The notes: generated from the letters alone by a model not told the origin. A stretch of 64,000 nt of DNA from Streptomyces sp. NRRL B-24484 (GCF_000717715.1 NZ_JOAI01000012.1:124001-188000); one strand, 5' to 3'; positions 1 through 10,518 are shown, numbered from the stretch's first letter. Translations and numbers: made by a program.

Positions 1-85
1 CTGGCCGGGCGGCGGGGTGTCCGGCGGCAGCCGCTGACCGGCCGCGGCCGGACGGTGCGGGTCGTGCCCGTGGGTGTGGGTTGTA

Positions 86-120
86 CCGGTGGGTGAGGGC
101 GACTCCGGTGGGTGAGGGCG
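86..120. repeat. Short tandem repeat near the left edge
   Basis: A 16-base unit, CCGGTGGGTGAGGGCG, occurs at 86-101 and again at 105-120, a 19-base period. It lies in the first 132 bases, where I see no supportable gene. A short open frame ending in TGA at 35-37 could be the tail of a gene to the left, but too little is present to judge. The repeat sits just beyond the stop of the methyltransferase gene and may be simple intergenic sequence. Confidence 0.5.
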
Positions 121-132
121 GCCCGGGGCCTG

Positions 133-939
133 TCAGCGGGGGCGGGTCACGTAGAAGGCGACGGCCGAGGCGGCTGCCACGTTGAGCGAGTCCACGCCGG
201 CGTCCATCGGGATGCGGACGTGCTCGTCGGCGGCGGCGAGCGTCCGGCGGGCGAGCCCGTCGCCCTCGGTGCCGAAGACCAGGGCGAGCCGCTCGGCGTC
301 GCGGGCGGCCAGCTCGTCCAGGGTGATCGCCTTCTCGCTGAGGCAGAGCGCCGCGACGGTGAAGCCGGCCGATCGGAGCGTCTCGATGTCCGTCGGCCAG
401 GAGTCCAGCCGGGTCCACGGCACGTGGAACACCGCTCCCATGGAGACCTTCACCGAGCGGCGGTAGTACGGGTCCGCGCAGCGCGGGGTGAGCAGGACGG
501 TGTCCACGCCGAGGGCGGCGGCGTTGCGGAAGGCCGCACCGATGTTGGCGTGGTCGACGATGTCCTCGAAGACGGCGACCCGGCGGGCCGGGCCGAGGAG
601 GTCCGTGAGGGCGGGCAGCGGGCGGCGCTCCATGGCGGCGAGGGCGCCCCGGTGCACGTGGTAGCCGGTCACCTGCTCGGCGAGGGCGGGCTCGACGACG
701 TGGACGGGGGCCTCGGCCTGCGCGATGACGTCGGCCATCACCTCCAGCCACTTGGGGGTGAGGAGCATCGACCGCATGCGGTAGCCGGCGTCGACCGCAC
801 GGCGGATCACCTTCTCGCCCTCGGCGATGAAGAGGCCCTCGGCGGGCTCGCGGCGGCGGCGGAGTTCGACGTCGGTCAGGCCGGTGTAGTCGGCGAGGCA
901 GGGGTCGGCGGGGTCGGTGACGGTACGGGGTTCGGACAC
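133..939 (-). CDS. TrmH/SpoU-family RNA 2'-O-methyltransferase
   Basis: About 268 residues. This is an SPOUT-class enzyme that would transfer a methyl group from S-adenosylmethionine to a ribose 2'-OH in rRNA or tRNA. The N-terminal part resembles the substrate-binding domain seen before the catalytic domain (EGLFIAEGEKVIRRA). The C-terminal part carries the knotted-domain motifs: NIGAAFRNAAALG, LVFGTEGDGL and SLNVAAASAVAFY. The GTG at 939 is chosen because the protein then begins VSEPRTVTDPADP, like relatives, and an AGGA lies 8 bases upstream. A longer open frame to 1077 is Pro/Arg-rich and looks non-coding. The exact target nucleotide cannot be told. A second family member lies at 46929-47804. 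Confidence 0.85.
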   Translation of the reverse strand: MSEPRTVTDPADPCLADYTGLTDVELRRRREPAEGLFIAEGEKVIRRAVDAGYRMRSMLLTPKWLEVMADVIAQAEAPVHVVEPALAEQVTGYHVHRGALAAMERRPLPALTDLLGPARRVAVFEDIVDHANIGAAFRNAAALGVDTVLLTPRCADPYYRRSVKVSMGAVFHVPWTRLDSWPTDIETLRSAGFTVAALCLSEKAITLDELAARDAERLALVFGTEGDGLARRTLAAADEHVRIPMDAGVDSLNVAAASAVAFYVTRPR

Positions 940-1040
940 GGGGTCGATCCTGCCGGGTGGGGGCGGGCGGGGCCAAACCGGCCTGCGGCGGAGCAGGGGT
1001 CGGCCTGTGCTGCCGTGGGTGCCCGATCCCGGGGTGGCGC

Positions 1041-1080
1041 GGTTCTCCCCCGGCCTTCGGCCGGGGGGTGCCCCCACGCG
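1041..1080. repeat. Dispersed palindromic intergenic repeat, copy 1
   Basis: The core CCGGCCTTCGGCCGG is a perfect hairpin flanked by GGTTCTCCC on one side and GGTGCCCCCACG on the other. The same unit occurs reverse-complemented at 50351-50388 with few differences. This element type is common between Streptomyces genes. It may act as a terminator for the methyltransferase/sigma-factor intergenic gap, but no U-tract follows. Confidence 0.6.
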
Positions 1081-1114
1081 GCCCCGGGGTACCCGTATGT
1101 CACCTGCGGAGGTC

Positions 1115-2268
<1,154 letters not shown>

Positions 2269-2272
<4 letters not shown>

Positions 2273-2676
2273 TCGGTGACGGTCGGCGGCTCGGTCAGGA
2301 ACGGGCGCAGCTCCAGCCACTCGTGGATCGGCCGGCCGCCCGCGCCGGGCGCGGCGGACAGTTCTCCGGCGAGTTCGACGGCGCGGTCGTAGCTGTCGAC
2401 GTCGATCACCATCCAGCCGGCGATGAGGTCCTTGGTCTCGGCGAACGGGCCGTCGGTGACCGGGGGCCGGCCCTCGCCGTCGTAGCGGACGAAGGTGCCC
2501 TCGGGGGCGAGCGCCTGGCCGTCGACGAACTCGCCGCTCTTCTCCAGCCGGGCCGCGAAGTCCTGCATGTACTGCACGTGGGCGGAGACCTCTTCGGGCG
2601 TCCAGTGCTCCATCGGGACGTTGTTCACCGGGTCCGGGGCGCCGCGGTAGTGCTTGAGCAGCAGGTACTTGGCCAT
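2269..2676 (-). CDS. YCII (DGPF-domain) protein
   Basis: 135 residues of the small dimeric alpha/beta-barrel YCII family. The diagnostic DGPFAETKD segment is present, and the start MAKYLLLKHY is typical. The ATG at 2676 has a strong GAGGAG 8 bases upstream; upstream in-frame starts lack a site. It is the first gene of a two-gene unit with the ECF sigma factor (4-base overlap). Members are thought to modulate or assist the partner sigma factor, but no reaction is established, so function is inferred only from the pairing. Confidence 0.88.
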
Positions 2677-2794
2677 GGTGGGTCTCCTCGGTGCTGTGCG
2701 ACCCATTGTGGTCGCGTTCACCCCGGGGACGGAGCCGGTCGCGGATTCTCGACACCGTCGGCGGAGATTCCTTCGAGACCGGTCGGGGAAAGCA

Positions 2795-2829
2795 CCGCGG
2801 CCCCGACCCCGGGCGGGTCGGGGCCGCGG
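2795..2829 (-). terminator. Terminator after the siroheme synthase gene
   Basis: A perfect 15-bp GC stem (2795-2809 with 2815-2829) and a 5-base loop lie 16 bases beyond the stop of the cysG-like gene. There is no long U-run, as is usual in Streptomyces. Confidence 0.75.
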
Positions 2830-2845
2830 ATTCCGCGTTCGGCCG

Positions 2846-4078
2846 TCAGTGGGCGAGGACGTTGACGACGTCGCCGATGACGATGACGGCCGGGGGCTTG
2901 ATCTGCTCGGCGTCGACGGTGTCGCCGACCGTGGCGAGGGTGGCGTCGACGCGGCGCTGGCCGGCGGTGGTGCCCTCCTGGACGACGGCGACGGGGGTGT
3001 CGGCGGGCCGGCCGCACTCGATCAGCTTCGCCGCGATCGCGCCGATCTTGTCGACCGCCATCAGCAGCACCAGGGTGCCGGTCATCCGGGCGGCGGCGTC
3101 CCAGTTGGTGAGCGAGCGCTCGTCCGGGCCGACGTGGCCGGAGATCACGGTGAACTCGTGCGTCATGCCACGGTGGGTGACCGGGATGCCGGCGGCGGCC
3201 GGGACGCTGATCGAGCTGGAGATGCCGGGGACGACGGTGACCGGCAGCCCGGCCTCCACGCAGGCGAGCAGTTCCTCGCCGCCGCGGCCGAAGACGTACG
3301 GGTCGCCGCCCTTGAGGCGGACCACGAACTTGCCGGCCTTGGCGTGCTCGATCAGGGTCCGGTTGATCGCCTCCTGGGCCATGTAGCGGCCGTAGGGGAT
3401 CTTGGAGGCGTCGATGACCTCGACGTGCGGCGGGAGTTCGGCGAGCAGCTCGCGCGGGGCGAGGCGGTCGGCGACCACCACGTCGGCGTCGGCGAGCAGC
3501 CGGCGGCCGCGGACGGTGATCAGGTCCGGGTCGCCGGGGCCGCCGCCGACCAGGGCGACGCCCGGGGTGCGCTCGCGGTACTGGCGGGCGGCCAGCGAGC
3601 CGTCCCGCAGGCCGTCGACGATGGCGTTGCGCAGGCCGGCGGAGTGCCGGGGGTCGCCGGTGAGGACGGCGACGGTGGCGCCGCCGTCGCGGCCGCTGGC
3701 CGGGGTCCAGGCGGTGGCGGCGGAGGCGTCGTCGCTGCGGGCGCAGAAGACCCGCAGCCGCTCGGCCTCGGCGGACACCGCGGTGTTCACCCCGGGGTCG
3801 TCGGTGGCGACCAGCGCGTACCAGGTGTCGGCGAGGTCACCGTCGGTGTAGCGGCGCTCGTGCCAGGTGATCTCGCCCGCGTCGGCCATCGCGTGCACGG
3901 CCGGCGTGGTGGACGGGGATATCAGGTGGATGTCGGCGCCGGAGGCGATGAGGGCGGGCAGCCGGCGCTGGGCGACCTGGCCGCCGCCGACCACGACCAC
4001 GCGCCGGCCGGTGAGGAGCAGACCGACCGGGTAGGGGGTGAGGCCCTCGGTGCTGGGGTGGGGTGCGGGCGCGTTCAT
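2846..4078 (-). CDS. cysG: Siroheme synthase-like: precorrin-2 dehydrogenase + uroporphyrinogen-III methyltransferase
   Basis: About 410 residues. The N-terminal domain has a Rossmann loop (GGGQVAQRR, residues 31-39) for NAD-dependent oxidation of precorrin-2. The C-terminal domain from about residue 172 is a corrin/siroheme SAM methyltransferase, with GGGPGDPDLIT near 179 and RLKGGDPYVFGRGGEE further on. Together they convert uroporphyrinogen III to precorrin-2 and sirohydrochlorin, feeding both siroheme and cobalamin. The ATG at 4078 has AGGAG 8 bases upstream. It follows the BluB-CobT gene in the same direction but behind a strong hairpin, so it is probably transcribed separately. Whether the ferrochelatase activity of enterobacterial CysG is present cannot be told. 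Confidence 0.9.
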   Translation of the reverse strand: MNAPAPHPSTEGLTPYPVGLLLTGRRVVVVGGGQVAQRRLPALIASGADIHLISPSTTPAVHAMADAGEITWHERRYTDGDLADTWYALVATDDPGVNTAVSAEAERLRVFCARSDDASAATAWTPASGRDGGATVAVLTGDPRHSAGLRNAIVDGLRDGSLAARQYRERTPGVALVGGGPGDPDLITVRGRRLLADADVVVADRLAPRELLAELPPHVEVIDASKIPYGRYMAQEAINRTLIEHAKAGKFVVRLKGGDPYVFGRGGEELLACVEAGLPVTVVPGISSSISVPAAAGIPVTHRGMTHEFTVISGHVGPDERSLTNWDAAARMTGTLVLLMAVDKIGAIAAKLIECGRPADTPVAVVQEGTTAGQRRVDATLATVGDTVDAEQIKPPAVIVIGDVVNVLAH

Positions 4079-4120
4079 GGGCGGGGCTCCTGGGTGGCGG
4101 AGGTACGGGGACGGCGCGAA

Positions 4121-4162
4121 CCCCGCCCGCACCGGCGCGCCCTCGGGCCGGTGCGGGCGGGG
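4121..4162 (-). terminator. Terminator between the BluB-CobT fusion and cysG
   Basis: A perfect 15-bp stem (4121-4135 with 4148-4162) with a 12-base loop, 10 bases beyond the fusion gene's stop. Confidence 0.75.
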
Positions 4163-4171
4163 CCGGGAGGC

Positions 4172-7100
4172 TCAGGCCTTCTCGGTGACCCCGGCGGAGT
4201 CGAAGGTGGCTACATCGTGCATCGCCCGGGCGGCGCTCTGCACCAGCGGCAGGGCCAGCAGGGCGCCGGTGCCCTCGCCGAGGCGCAGGTCCAGGTCGAT
4301 CAGCGGGCGCAGGCCGAGCTTGGCGAGCGCGGCCTGGTGGCCCGGCTCGGCCGAGCGGTGGCCGGCGATGCAGGCGGCGAGCGCCTCCGGCGCGATCGCC
4401 TTGGCGACCAGGGCCGCGGAGCCGGCGATCACGCCGTCCAGGATGACCGGGGTGCGCAGCGAGGCGGCGCCCAGCAGGAAGCCGGCGATGGCGGCGTGCT
4501 CCAGGCCGCCGACCGCGGCGAGGACGCCGATCGGGTCGGCCGCGTCCGGCTGGTGCAGGGCGAGCGCTGCGCGCACGACCTCGACCTTGCGGGCGTGGGT
4601 GGCGTCGTCGATGCCGGTGCCGCGGCCGGTGACCTCGGCCGGATCGGTGCCGGTGAAGACGGCGATCAGGGCGGCGGAGGCGGTGGTGTTGGCGATGCCC
4701 ATGTCGCCGGTGATCAGCACCTTGTTGCCGGCCGCTACCAGGTCGCGGGCGGTCTCGATGCCGACCTCGATCGCCTGGACGGCCTCCTCCCGGCTCATCG
4801 CCGGGCCCTGGGTCATGTCGTCGGTGCCGGCCTTGACCTTGCGCGGCAGCAGGCCGGTGGTGCGGCCCTGCTGGATCGCCTCCGGCAGGTCGGCCTTGAC
4901 GCCGACGTCGACCACGCAGACCTCGGCGCCGACCTGGGCGGCGAAGGCGTTGACCACCGCGCCTCCGGCGAGGAAGTTCGCGACCATCTGGCCGGTGACC
5001 TCCTGCGGCCAGGGGGTGACGCCCTGGGCGTGCACACCGTGGTCGCCGGCGAAGATCGCCACGCAGCCGGGCTCGGGGATCGGCGGCGGGCACTTGCGGG
5101 CGAGGCCGCTCAGCTGCGCGGCGATGATCTCCAGCACGCCGAGCGAGCCGGCCGGCTTGGTCATCCGCTTCTGGCGGTCCCAGGCGTCGCCGAGGGACTT
5201 GGCGTCCAGCGGGCGGATGCCGCGCAGGGTGTCGGCGAGCAGGCTGTGCGGCTCCTCGCCGGGCAGCGCGCGGTTGCCGTACTGCTCCTCGTGGACGACC
5301 CAGGAGAGCGGGCGCTTCTTGGCCCAGCCCTGCTGCTGCAGCTCGGGCTCGTCGGGGAACGCGTCGACGTAGCCGACGCACAGGTAGGCGACGACCTCCA
5401 GGTGCTCGGGCAGGCCGAGCTCGCGGACCATCTCGTCCTCGTCGAAGAAGCTCACCCAGCCGACGCCGAGGCCCTCGGCACGGGCGGCCAGCCAGAGGTT
5501 CTCGACGGCGAGCGCGGCCGAGTACGGGGCCATCTGCGGCTGGGTGTGCCGGCCGAGGGTGTGCCGGCCGCCGCGGGTGCGGTCGGCGGTCACCACGATG
5601 TTGACCGGCGTCTCGAGGATCGCCTCGATCTTGATTTCCTTGAACTGCTTCGCCCGGCCCTTGGGCAGCGAGTCGGCGTACGCGTCGCGCTGGCGCTGGG
5701 CGAGCTCGTGCATCTTCCGCCGGGTCTTGCGGGAGCGGATGACGACGAAGTCCCAGGGCTGCGAGTAGCCGACGCTGGGGGCGGTGTGGGCCGCCTCCAG
5801 GACGCGCAGCAGCACCTCGTGCGGGATCGCGTCGGGGCGGAAGCCGTTGCGGATGTCGCGGCGCTCGCGGATGACCTGGTGGACGGCCTCGCGAGCGGCG
5901 TCGTCCAGGCCGGGGGCGGCAGGCGGGCGCTCCTCGGAGTCGACGGACTCCGCAGCCGCCTCGGCGGACTCGGCGGCGACCGGCTCGGCCGGCTGCTCGG
6001 GCACTGCGATTCCGGTCTCGACGGCGGTCTCGACGGCGATGGACTCCACGGGGACGGCCTCCACGGGTGCGGACTCGGCCGCGGCGGACTGTTCGGCGGC
6101 CGGCTGCTCGGTCTCCGCGGCCGCGTCGACGGCGGACTCGTCGACGGCCGGCAGGTCGGCGACGGGCCGCTCGGGGGTGGCCTGGTCGGAGACGGGCCGC
6201 TCGGGGGTGGGCTGGTCGGAGACGGGCTGCTCGACGGCCTGCTCCGGCGCGGCCTCGATCTCGGCGGCCTCGGTGGCGACGGCCTCCACGGAGGCGGACT
6301 CCGGGGCGACGGCCTCTACGGCCGGCTCGACGGCCACCGGCTGCGGCTCCTCGGCGGCCACCGGCTCGGTGGCCGGGGCCTCCTCGGCGGGGGCGGCCTG
6401 AGCCTCGGCGGCCTCCTCGGCCGGCACGGTCCCGGCGGCCACCACGGGCTGCTCGCCGATCTGCTCGCCGGCCTGCTCGGCGGCCGGCTGCCCGGTCTCC
6501 GCGGCCGGGGCGGCCTGCGCCTCCTCCACGGGGGCGGGCTGCTCTGCGGTCGCCGGTTCCTCGGTGACGACGGCCACCGGCTCGGTGGGCTGCTCGGGCG
6601 CGGGCTGCTCGGGCGCGGCCGGCTGCTGGACGGTCTCCTGCACCTCCGCGGCCTCCGGCGCGACGGGCTGCAGCTCGGGCAGACCGTGCTGCGGGGCCGG
6701 GTCGGCGAGGAAGGCGGCGATGCGGCGCGGGGCGCCACCGGGCTGCGCGGGGATGGCGGCCTGGACGGCGTCGGCGGGCTGCGCGGCGGGTGCGGGCTCG
6801 ACCGCGACGGCGACGGCCTGCGGCGTGGCCACGGTCTCGGCGGGCTGCTCGGCCGCGGGCTGCTCGACGGGGGCGACCGGTTCGGCCACGGGCTCCAGCG
6901 CGATCGGCGCGGCAGCGACCGCCTCGACGGCGACGGGCTGTTCAGCCGTCGGCTGCTCGGCCGGCTGCTCGACGACCGGCTGCTCGACGGTCGCGGCGGC
7001 GGCCTCCACGGGAACGCCCGCGGGCTGCCCGACGGGCTGCGCGACCGCGACCGGCTCGACGAAGACGGCGGCCGGCACGGGCTGCGGCTGGACGAGCTGG

Positions 7101-7939
7101 ACGAGCTGCTCCGGAGCGGGCGCAGGGGCGGGGACGGTGGCGACCGGCACCCCGTGGGCGGGCGTGCCGCCGGGGACGGGGACGGCGGAGGGACCGCGGT
7201 CGGCCAGCGAACGGACCGGCACCTGACCGGTCATCAGCGACGCGTCGGGGATCGGCGGGCCCGCGTGCAGCGGGCGGCGCACGGTCTGGGCCGGCTGCTC
7301 GGCGGTCGGGGCGAGCGGCGGCACGCCGAACGGCGCGGCCGTCTCCTGGACGGGCGCGGCCTGCGCGAACGCGCCGGGAGCGGCCGGCGCGTCGCCGAGC
7401 GGCTCGGCGCCGGCGGGCTGCAGGTCGCCGGGGGTCAGGCCGGGCGGGTTGAGCGGCGGCCAGGACGGCTCGACGGGGACGCCCGGGGGCTGCTCGGCGC
7501 CCGGCACGGCGCTCTCCTCGACGGTGCGCAGCGCCATGGTGTCGACCACCGGCGCGCCCTGGGCGGGCTGCCCGGCGGGCACGGCGGCGACCGGCTCCAC
7601 CGCGATCGGCGCAGCGGCGGCGGTCGGCTCGACGGCGCTCGCCTCGACGAGCACGGTCTCGACGGCGCCGTGCAGCGCGTCGCCCCAGGCGCCCTGCGGG
7701 CCGGGCATCAGCAGGACGTCCTCGTCGTCGTCCAGCTGGTCCGGCTGGTCGAGGAAGGTGAAGGACGGCCGGTGGCCGCCCTGCCAGGTGTCGGTGCCGA
7801 GGGGGACGCTGCCGGCCGCGACGGCCTCGATGGGCGCGGTCAGCGGGTCGACGCCGGCCAGGTGGGCCGGTGCGCCCGCGCCGTGCCCGTTCGGGGGCAC
7901 GACCGAGCCATCGCTCGGGAGGTGGCCGCCATCGGTCAT
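4172..7939 (-). CDS. cobT: BluB-CobT fusion with long Ala/Pro/Glu-rich N-terminal region
   Basis: About 1255 residues in three parts. Residues 1 to about 680 are low complexity, dominated by Ala, Pro, Glu, Val and Gln in repeats such as AEQPA and AVEPVA, with no recognisable fold. Residues about 680-895 are a flavin nitroreductase-fold BluB domain (RERRDIRNGFRPDAI, APSVGYSQPWDFVVI), which makes 5,6-dimethylbenzimidazole from reduced FMN. Residues about 900-1255 are CobT, which activates that base to alpha-ribazole phosphate; the catalytic Glu is in RLGEGTGA near the end, and GDHGVHAQGVTPWPQ is conserved. The product would therefore make and activate the lower ligand of cobalamin in one chain. 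The ATG at 7939 has GGAAGGAGC 7-8 bases upstream. The role of the long head is unknown. Confidence 0.88.
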   Translation of the reverse strand: MTDGGHLPSDGSVVPPNGHGAGAPAHLAGVDPLTAPIEAVAAGSVPLGTDTWQGGHRPSFTFLDQPDQLDDDEDVLLMPGPQGAWGDALHGAVETVLVEASAVEPTAAAAPIAVEPVAAVPAGQPAQGAPVVDTMALRTVEESAVPGAEQPPGVPVEPSWPPLNPPGLTPGDLQPAGAEPLGDAPAAPGAFAQAAPVQETAAPFGVPPLAPTAEQPAQTVRRPLHAGPPIPDASLMTGQVPVRSLADRGPSAVPVPGGTPAHGVPVATVPAPAPAPEQLVQLVQPQPVPAAVFVEPVAVAQPVGQPAGVPVEAAAATVEQPVVEQPAEQPTAEQPVAVEAVAAAPIALEPVAEPVAPVEQPAAEQPAETVATPQAVAVAVEPAPAAQPADAVQAAIPAQPGGAPRRIAAFLADPAPQHGLPELQPVAPEAAEVQETVQQPAAPEQPAPEQPTEPVAVVTEEPATAEQPAPVEEAQAAPAAETGQPAAEQAGEQIGEQPVVAAGTVPAEEAAEAQAAPAEEAPATEPVAAEEPQPVAVEPAVEAVAPESASVEAVATEAAEIEAAPEQAVEQPVSDQPTPERPVSDQATPERPVADLPAVDESAVDAAAETEQPAAEQSAAAESAPVEAVPVESIAVETAVETGIAVPEQPAEPVAAESAEAAAESVDSEERPPAAPGLDDAAREAVHQVIRERRDIRNGFRPDAIPHEVLLRVLEAAHTAPSVGYSQPWDFVVIRSRKTRRKMHELAQRQRDAYADSLPKGRAKQFKEIKIEAILETPVNIVVTADRTRGGRHTLGRHTQPQMAPYSAALAVENLWLAARAEGLGVGWVSFFDEDEMVRELGLPEHLEVVAYLCVGYVDAFPDEPELQQQGWAKKRPLSWVVHEEQYGNRALPGEEPHSLLADTLRGIRPLDAKSLGDAWDRQKRMTKPAGSLGVLEIIAAQLSGLARKCPPPIPEPGCVAIFAGDHGVHAQGVTPWPQEVTGQMVANFLAGGAVVNAFAAQVGAEVCVVDVGVKADLPEAIQQGRTTGLLPRKVKAGTDDMTQGPAMSREEAVQAIEVGIETARDLVAAGNKVLITGDMGIANTTASAALIAVFTGTDPAEVTGRGTGIDDATHARKVEVVRAALALHQPDAADPIGVLAAVGGLEHAAIAGFLLGAASLRTPVILDGVIAGSAALVAKAIAPEALAACIAGHRSAEPGHQAALAKLGLRPLIDLDLRLGEGTGALLALPLVQSAARAMHDVATFDSAGVTEKA

Positions 7940-8313
7940 GTCCAAAGCTCCTTCCAGGCCGCTTTCGCGTCCTCGGCGACGCGATCGCCGACCGCTGCCA
8001 CCCCTGCCCGCCACCCGTCCCGGGTGGCGCGCCATCAGAATTAACGACTAGCCGGGGCATCCGGCACGTCCGCGTCGGGCCCCGACGCATTCTCCCGGCC
8101 CGGCGGGTGCCGCGTCGAATGTCCGCGGACTTCGCCCCTGGCGATTGCGGCACGTCGCCGGGCACCGTCCGTACCGGATGGGCACGGTGCACCGATCGCC
8201 GTGCGCAACCAGGACGCCACCCTATCGGTCGGCGCCGACGGGCTCTCGAATCGGTGTCCGGATGCGACGGGGATCACCCACCGCGGTCCGCCGGTTGTCC
8301 ACCATACGGACTG
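7940..8313. other. Intergenic region upstream of the BluB-CobT gene
   Basis: 374 bases with no supported gene. I looked on the minus strand for a cobalamin riboswitch core and found none. A TAGGGT (8219-8224) could be a -10 element. A GCACGG/CCGTGC hairpin lies downstream of it. Both are weak. Confidence 0.4.
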
Positions 8314-9564
8314 TCAGGGGGCGAGCCCGCCCCAGAGGACGACGGTCTGCTCACCGGGTCCGAGGGCGAGTCCGGCCGGGCCGCCGGGGCGGGGCGCGAG
8401 CGGGGCGGCCTGGAGCAGCGTGCCCTCGACCCGGTAGCCGGCGGCCGCGGCGGCCTCCCGGATCTCCTCGGCCTCGGCCAGGGTGTGCGCGACGGCGACC
8501 AGGCGCTCGGGACGGCGCGCGAGCACCGCGCGCACCACCTGTGCGCCGCCGTGCTCCACTGCGACCGCGTCGGGTTCGGGCAGTCCGCCGAGCACGTCCG
8601 GTCCCGCGCCGTGCACCACGTCGACCTCGGCCCCGTACCGGCGGGCGTTGACGCCGATCCGGGCGCAGGCGGCGCTGTCCTCCTCGACCGCGACCACGGC
8701 TGCGCCGAAGCGCGCGATCTCGACGGCGAGCGCGCCGCTGCCGGCGCCGACCGTCCAGACCAGGTCGCCGGGGACGGGCCCGAGCCGGGCGGCGGCCAGC
8801 GCGCGGACGTGCGGGGGCAACGCCCGCCCGCCGTCGGCGGGGCGGCCGCCGGTCTCGGGACCGGTGTACGACTCGGTGGGCAGCGCCCAGCCGCGGTCGA
8901 CGCCGGGGAAGCCCACCGGGCGGCCGGCCAGCCAGCCGGCGGCCTCGCCGCTGCTCTGCGGGGAGCCGCCGATCACCAGGACGACGCTGGGGTCGCGCCA
9001 GTCGTGGTCGGGCACCCGGTCGGAGGTGAGGACGGTGACGTCCTCCTCGGGGGTGCCGAGCGCCTCGCAGACCACGAAGGTGCGGTGCACGCCGCGCAGC
9101 ATCAGGGCGAGTTCGCTGGGGCCGGCGTCGGCGGTGGTGAGGACGGCGACCTTGGGGTGGGCCCGGCAGACGTTGGCGGCCCGGCGCAGCCGTCCGCCGT
9201 GCGCGGAGACGACCTGGGCGTCCTCCCAGGGCATGCCGGCGCGGGCGAAGGCCGCGGCGACCGAGGAGACGGCCGGCAGCACTTCGAGTTCGAGCCCGTA
9301 CTCGGGCCGGCGGAGGGTGCGGACGACGCCGAAGAAGCCGGGGTCGCCCTCGGCGACCACCACGGCGGTGCCGCGGTGGTCGGCGATCCTCCGGGCGGCG
9401 GACTGCACGCTGCCGAGTGCGATGCGTTCGGCGGCCGCCGGCACCGGCAGTGCGGCGAGTTGGTAGGGGGCCCCCGCGACCAGGGTCGCCCCGGCGAGCG
9501 CAGTGGCGGCCGCCTCCGTGAGCGGTGTGCCGTCCCACCCGATGACCGTGATCCGGTCAGCCAT
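8314..9564 (-). CDS. cobL: Precorrin-6Y C5,15-methyltransferase (decarboxylating), CbiE-CbiT fusion
   Basis: 416 residues. The N-terminal half is a tetrapyrrole SAM methyltransferase (CbiE), with VVVAEGDPGFFG and a conserved central part. The C-terminal half is a CbiT-type Rossmann methyltransferase with the SAM-binding GAGSGALAVEIAR. Together they methylate C5 and C15 and decarboxylate the acetate side chain of ring C during corrin synthesis. Its neighbours at 2.8-7.9 kb act in the same pathway. The ATG at 9564 has GAGGGAGA about 11 bases upstream. Length matches actinobacterial CobL. Confidence 0.9.
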   Translation of the reverse strand: MADRITVIGWDGTPLTEAAATALAGATLVAGAPYQLAALPVPAAAERIALGSVQSAARRIADHRGTAVVVAEGDPGFFGVVRTLRRPEYGLELEVLPAVSSVAAAFARAGMPWEDAQVVSAHGGRLRRAANVCRAHPKVAVLTTADAGPSELALMLRGVHRTFVVCEALGTPEEDVTVLTSDRVPDHDWRDPSVVLVIGGSPQSSGEAAGWLAGRPVGFPGVDRGWALPTESYTGPETGGRPADGGRALPPHVRALAAARLGPVPGDLVWTVGAGSGALAVEIARFGAAVVAVEEDSAACARIGVNARRYGAEVDVVHGAGPDVLGGLPEPDAVAVEHGGAQVVRAVLARRPERLVAVAHTLAEAEEIREAAAAAGYRVEGTLLQAAPLAPRPGGPAGLALGPGEQTVVLWGGLAP

Positions 9565-9717
9565 CTGCGGCTGTTCTCCCTCGCCCGAAATCCGCCCCTG
9601 TGCCGGACGGCGTCGCCGCGCGTCCAGGACGAGAGGCTACCGGTTCGAACGGGCCGGCCGGGCATCGCCGTCCCGGTGGCGGGTGGCGGGTGGCCGGAGA
9701 CGTGTGGCCGGTGGCGG

Positions 9718-10350
9718 TCAGTCGTGGAGGACGTAGCGCTGCTCGGCGAGTCCGCCGGTCTGCGGCGCGTCGAGGTCCTCGGGGAGCAGGCCCCAGAGGA
9801 TCAGGTCGGTGCGTGCGTCGGGTGCGCCGTGCTGGTCCGGCTCCTCGCCCCGGACTATGCCGGCGCTGCGCAGCACGCCCTCGCTGATCGCGCCGGTCTT
9901 CTGGGCGACCTGCTGGGCGGCGATGTTGCCGGCGGCGGTGCGCAGCTCCAGGCGGAGGAAGCCGCGGTCCTCGAAGAGCCACTGGGCCACGCCGAGGACG
10001 GCCTCCGGGGCGTATCCCTCGCCGCGGGCCCAGGCGGCGGTGATGAAGCCGATCTCGGTGGAGCGCAGCCGCCAGTCGGTGCAGCGGAGGTCGACCAGGC
10101 CGACCAGGCGCTGGGTCAGGTGTTCGGCGACGGCGAAGACGATGCCGCCGCCCTCGGCGCGGCGGCCCGGGGCGAGGACGCGGATCAGGTGCCGGGCGTG
10201 CGCCTCGGTGAACGGCGAGGGCAGGGCCGTCCACGTGTGCACCTGCTCGTCGGAGGCGAGGGCGGTCAGGCCCGCGGTGTCGCCGTCGTCGAGCGGGCGC
10301 AGCAACAGCCGTTCCGTGCTGATGGCCGTCTCGGGGAAGCTCGCTGCCAT
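9718..10350 (-). CDS. GNAT-family N-acetyltransferase (RimJ/RimL type)
   Basis: 210 residues. The start TERLLLRPLDDGD and the acetyl-CoA-binding stretch around ARGEGYAPEAVLGVAQWLF, then LELRTAAGNIAAQQVAQKTG, are typical of GNAT enzymes that acetylate protein N-termini or small amines. The substrate is not predictable. The ATG at 10350 has GAGGAGAG 6-7 bases upstream; the open frame continues to 10476 without a good site. It stands alone between cobL and the met operon. Confidence 0.8.
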   Translation of the reverse strand: MAASFPETAISTERLLLRPLDDGDTAGLTALASDEQVHTWTALPSPFTEAHARHLIRVLAPGRRAEGGGIVFAVAEHLTQRLVGLVDLRCTDWRLRSTEIGFITAAWARGEGYAPEAVLGVAQWLFEDRGFLRLELRTAAGNIAAQQVAQKTGAISEGVLRSAGIVRGEEPDQHGAPDARTDLILWGLLPEDLDAPQTGGLAEQRYVLHD

Positions 10351-10481
10351 GCCGTCTCTCCTCGCCGGGTCGTGGACACACCGTACGCCCCGCCTCTCTC
10401 CGGGCGTGCCAGGGTACCTGCAATCCGGCGACGGGCCGTCAGATCGCCCGCCGACGGGGGCCCGGTGGGTGCACACTGCGC

Positions 10482-10518
10482 GGCCGGGCCCCGGCCGCGG
10501 GTGCGGCGGGGCCCGGCC
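10482..10518 (-). terminator. Terminator of the metNIQ operon
   Basis: A perfect 12-bp GC stem (10482-10493 with 10507-10518), 20 bases beyond the metQ stop. Confidence 0.7.

Noticed and set aside
2654..8044. A 1796-codon open frame on the plus strand
   Set aside because: It is the antisense of cysG and the BluB-CobT gene. The composition is Gly/Arg/Asp-rich with no domain; long antisense frames are expected at this GC content.
7940..8313. Cobalamin riboswitch upstream of the B12 genes
   Set aside because: The conserved core was not found on the minus strand in this gap or before cobL, so no riboswitch is reported.
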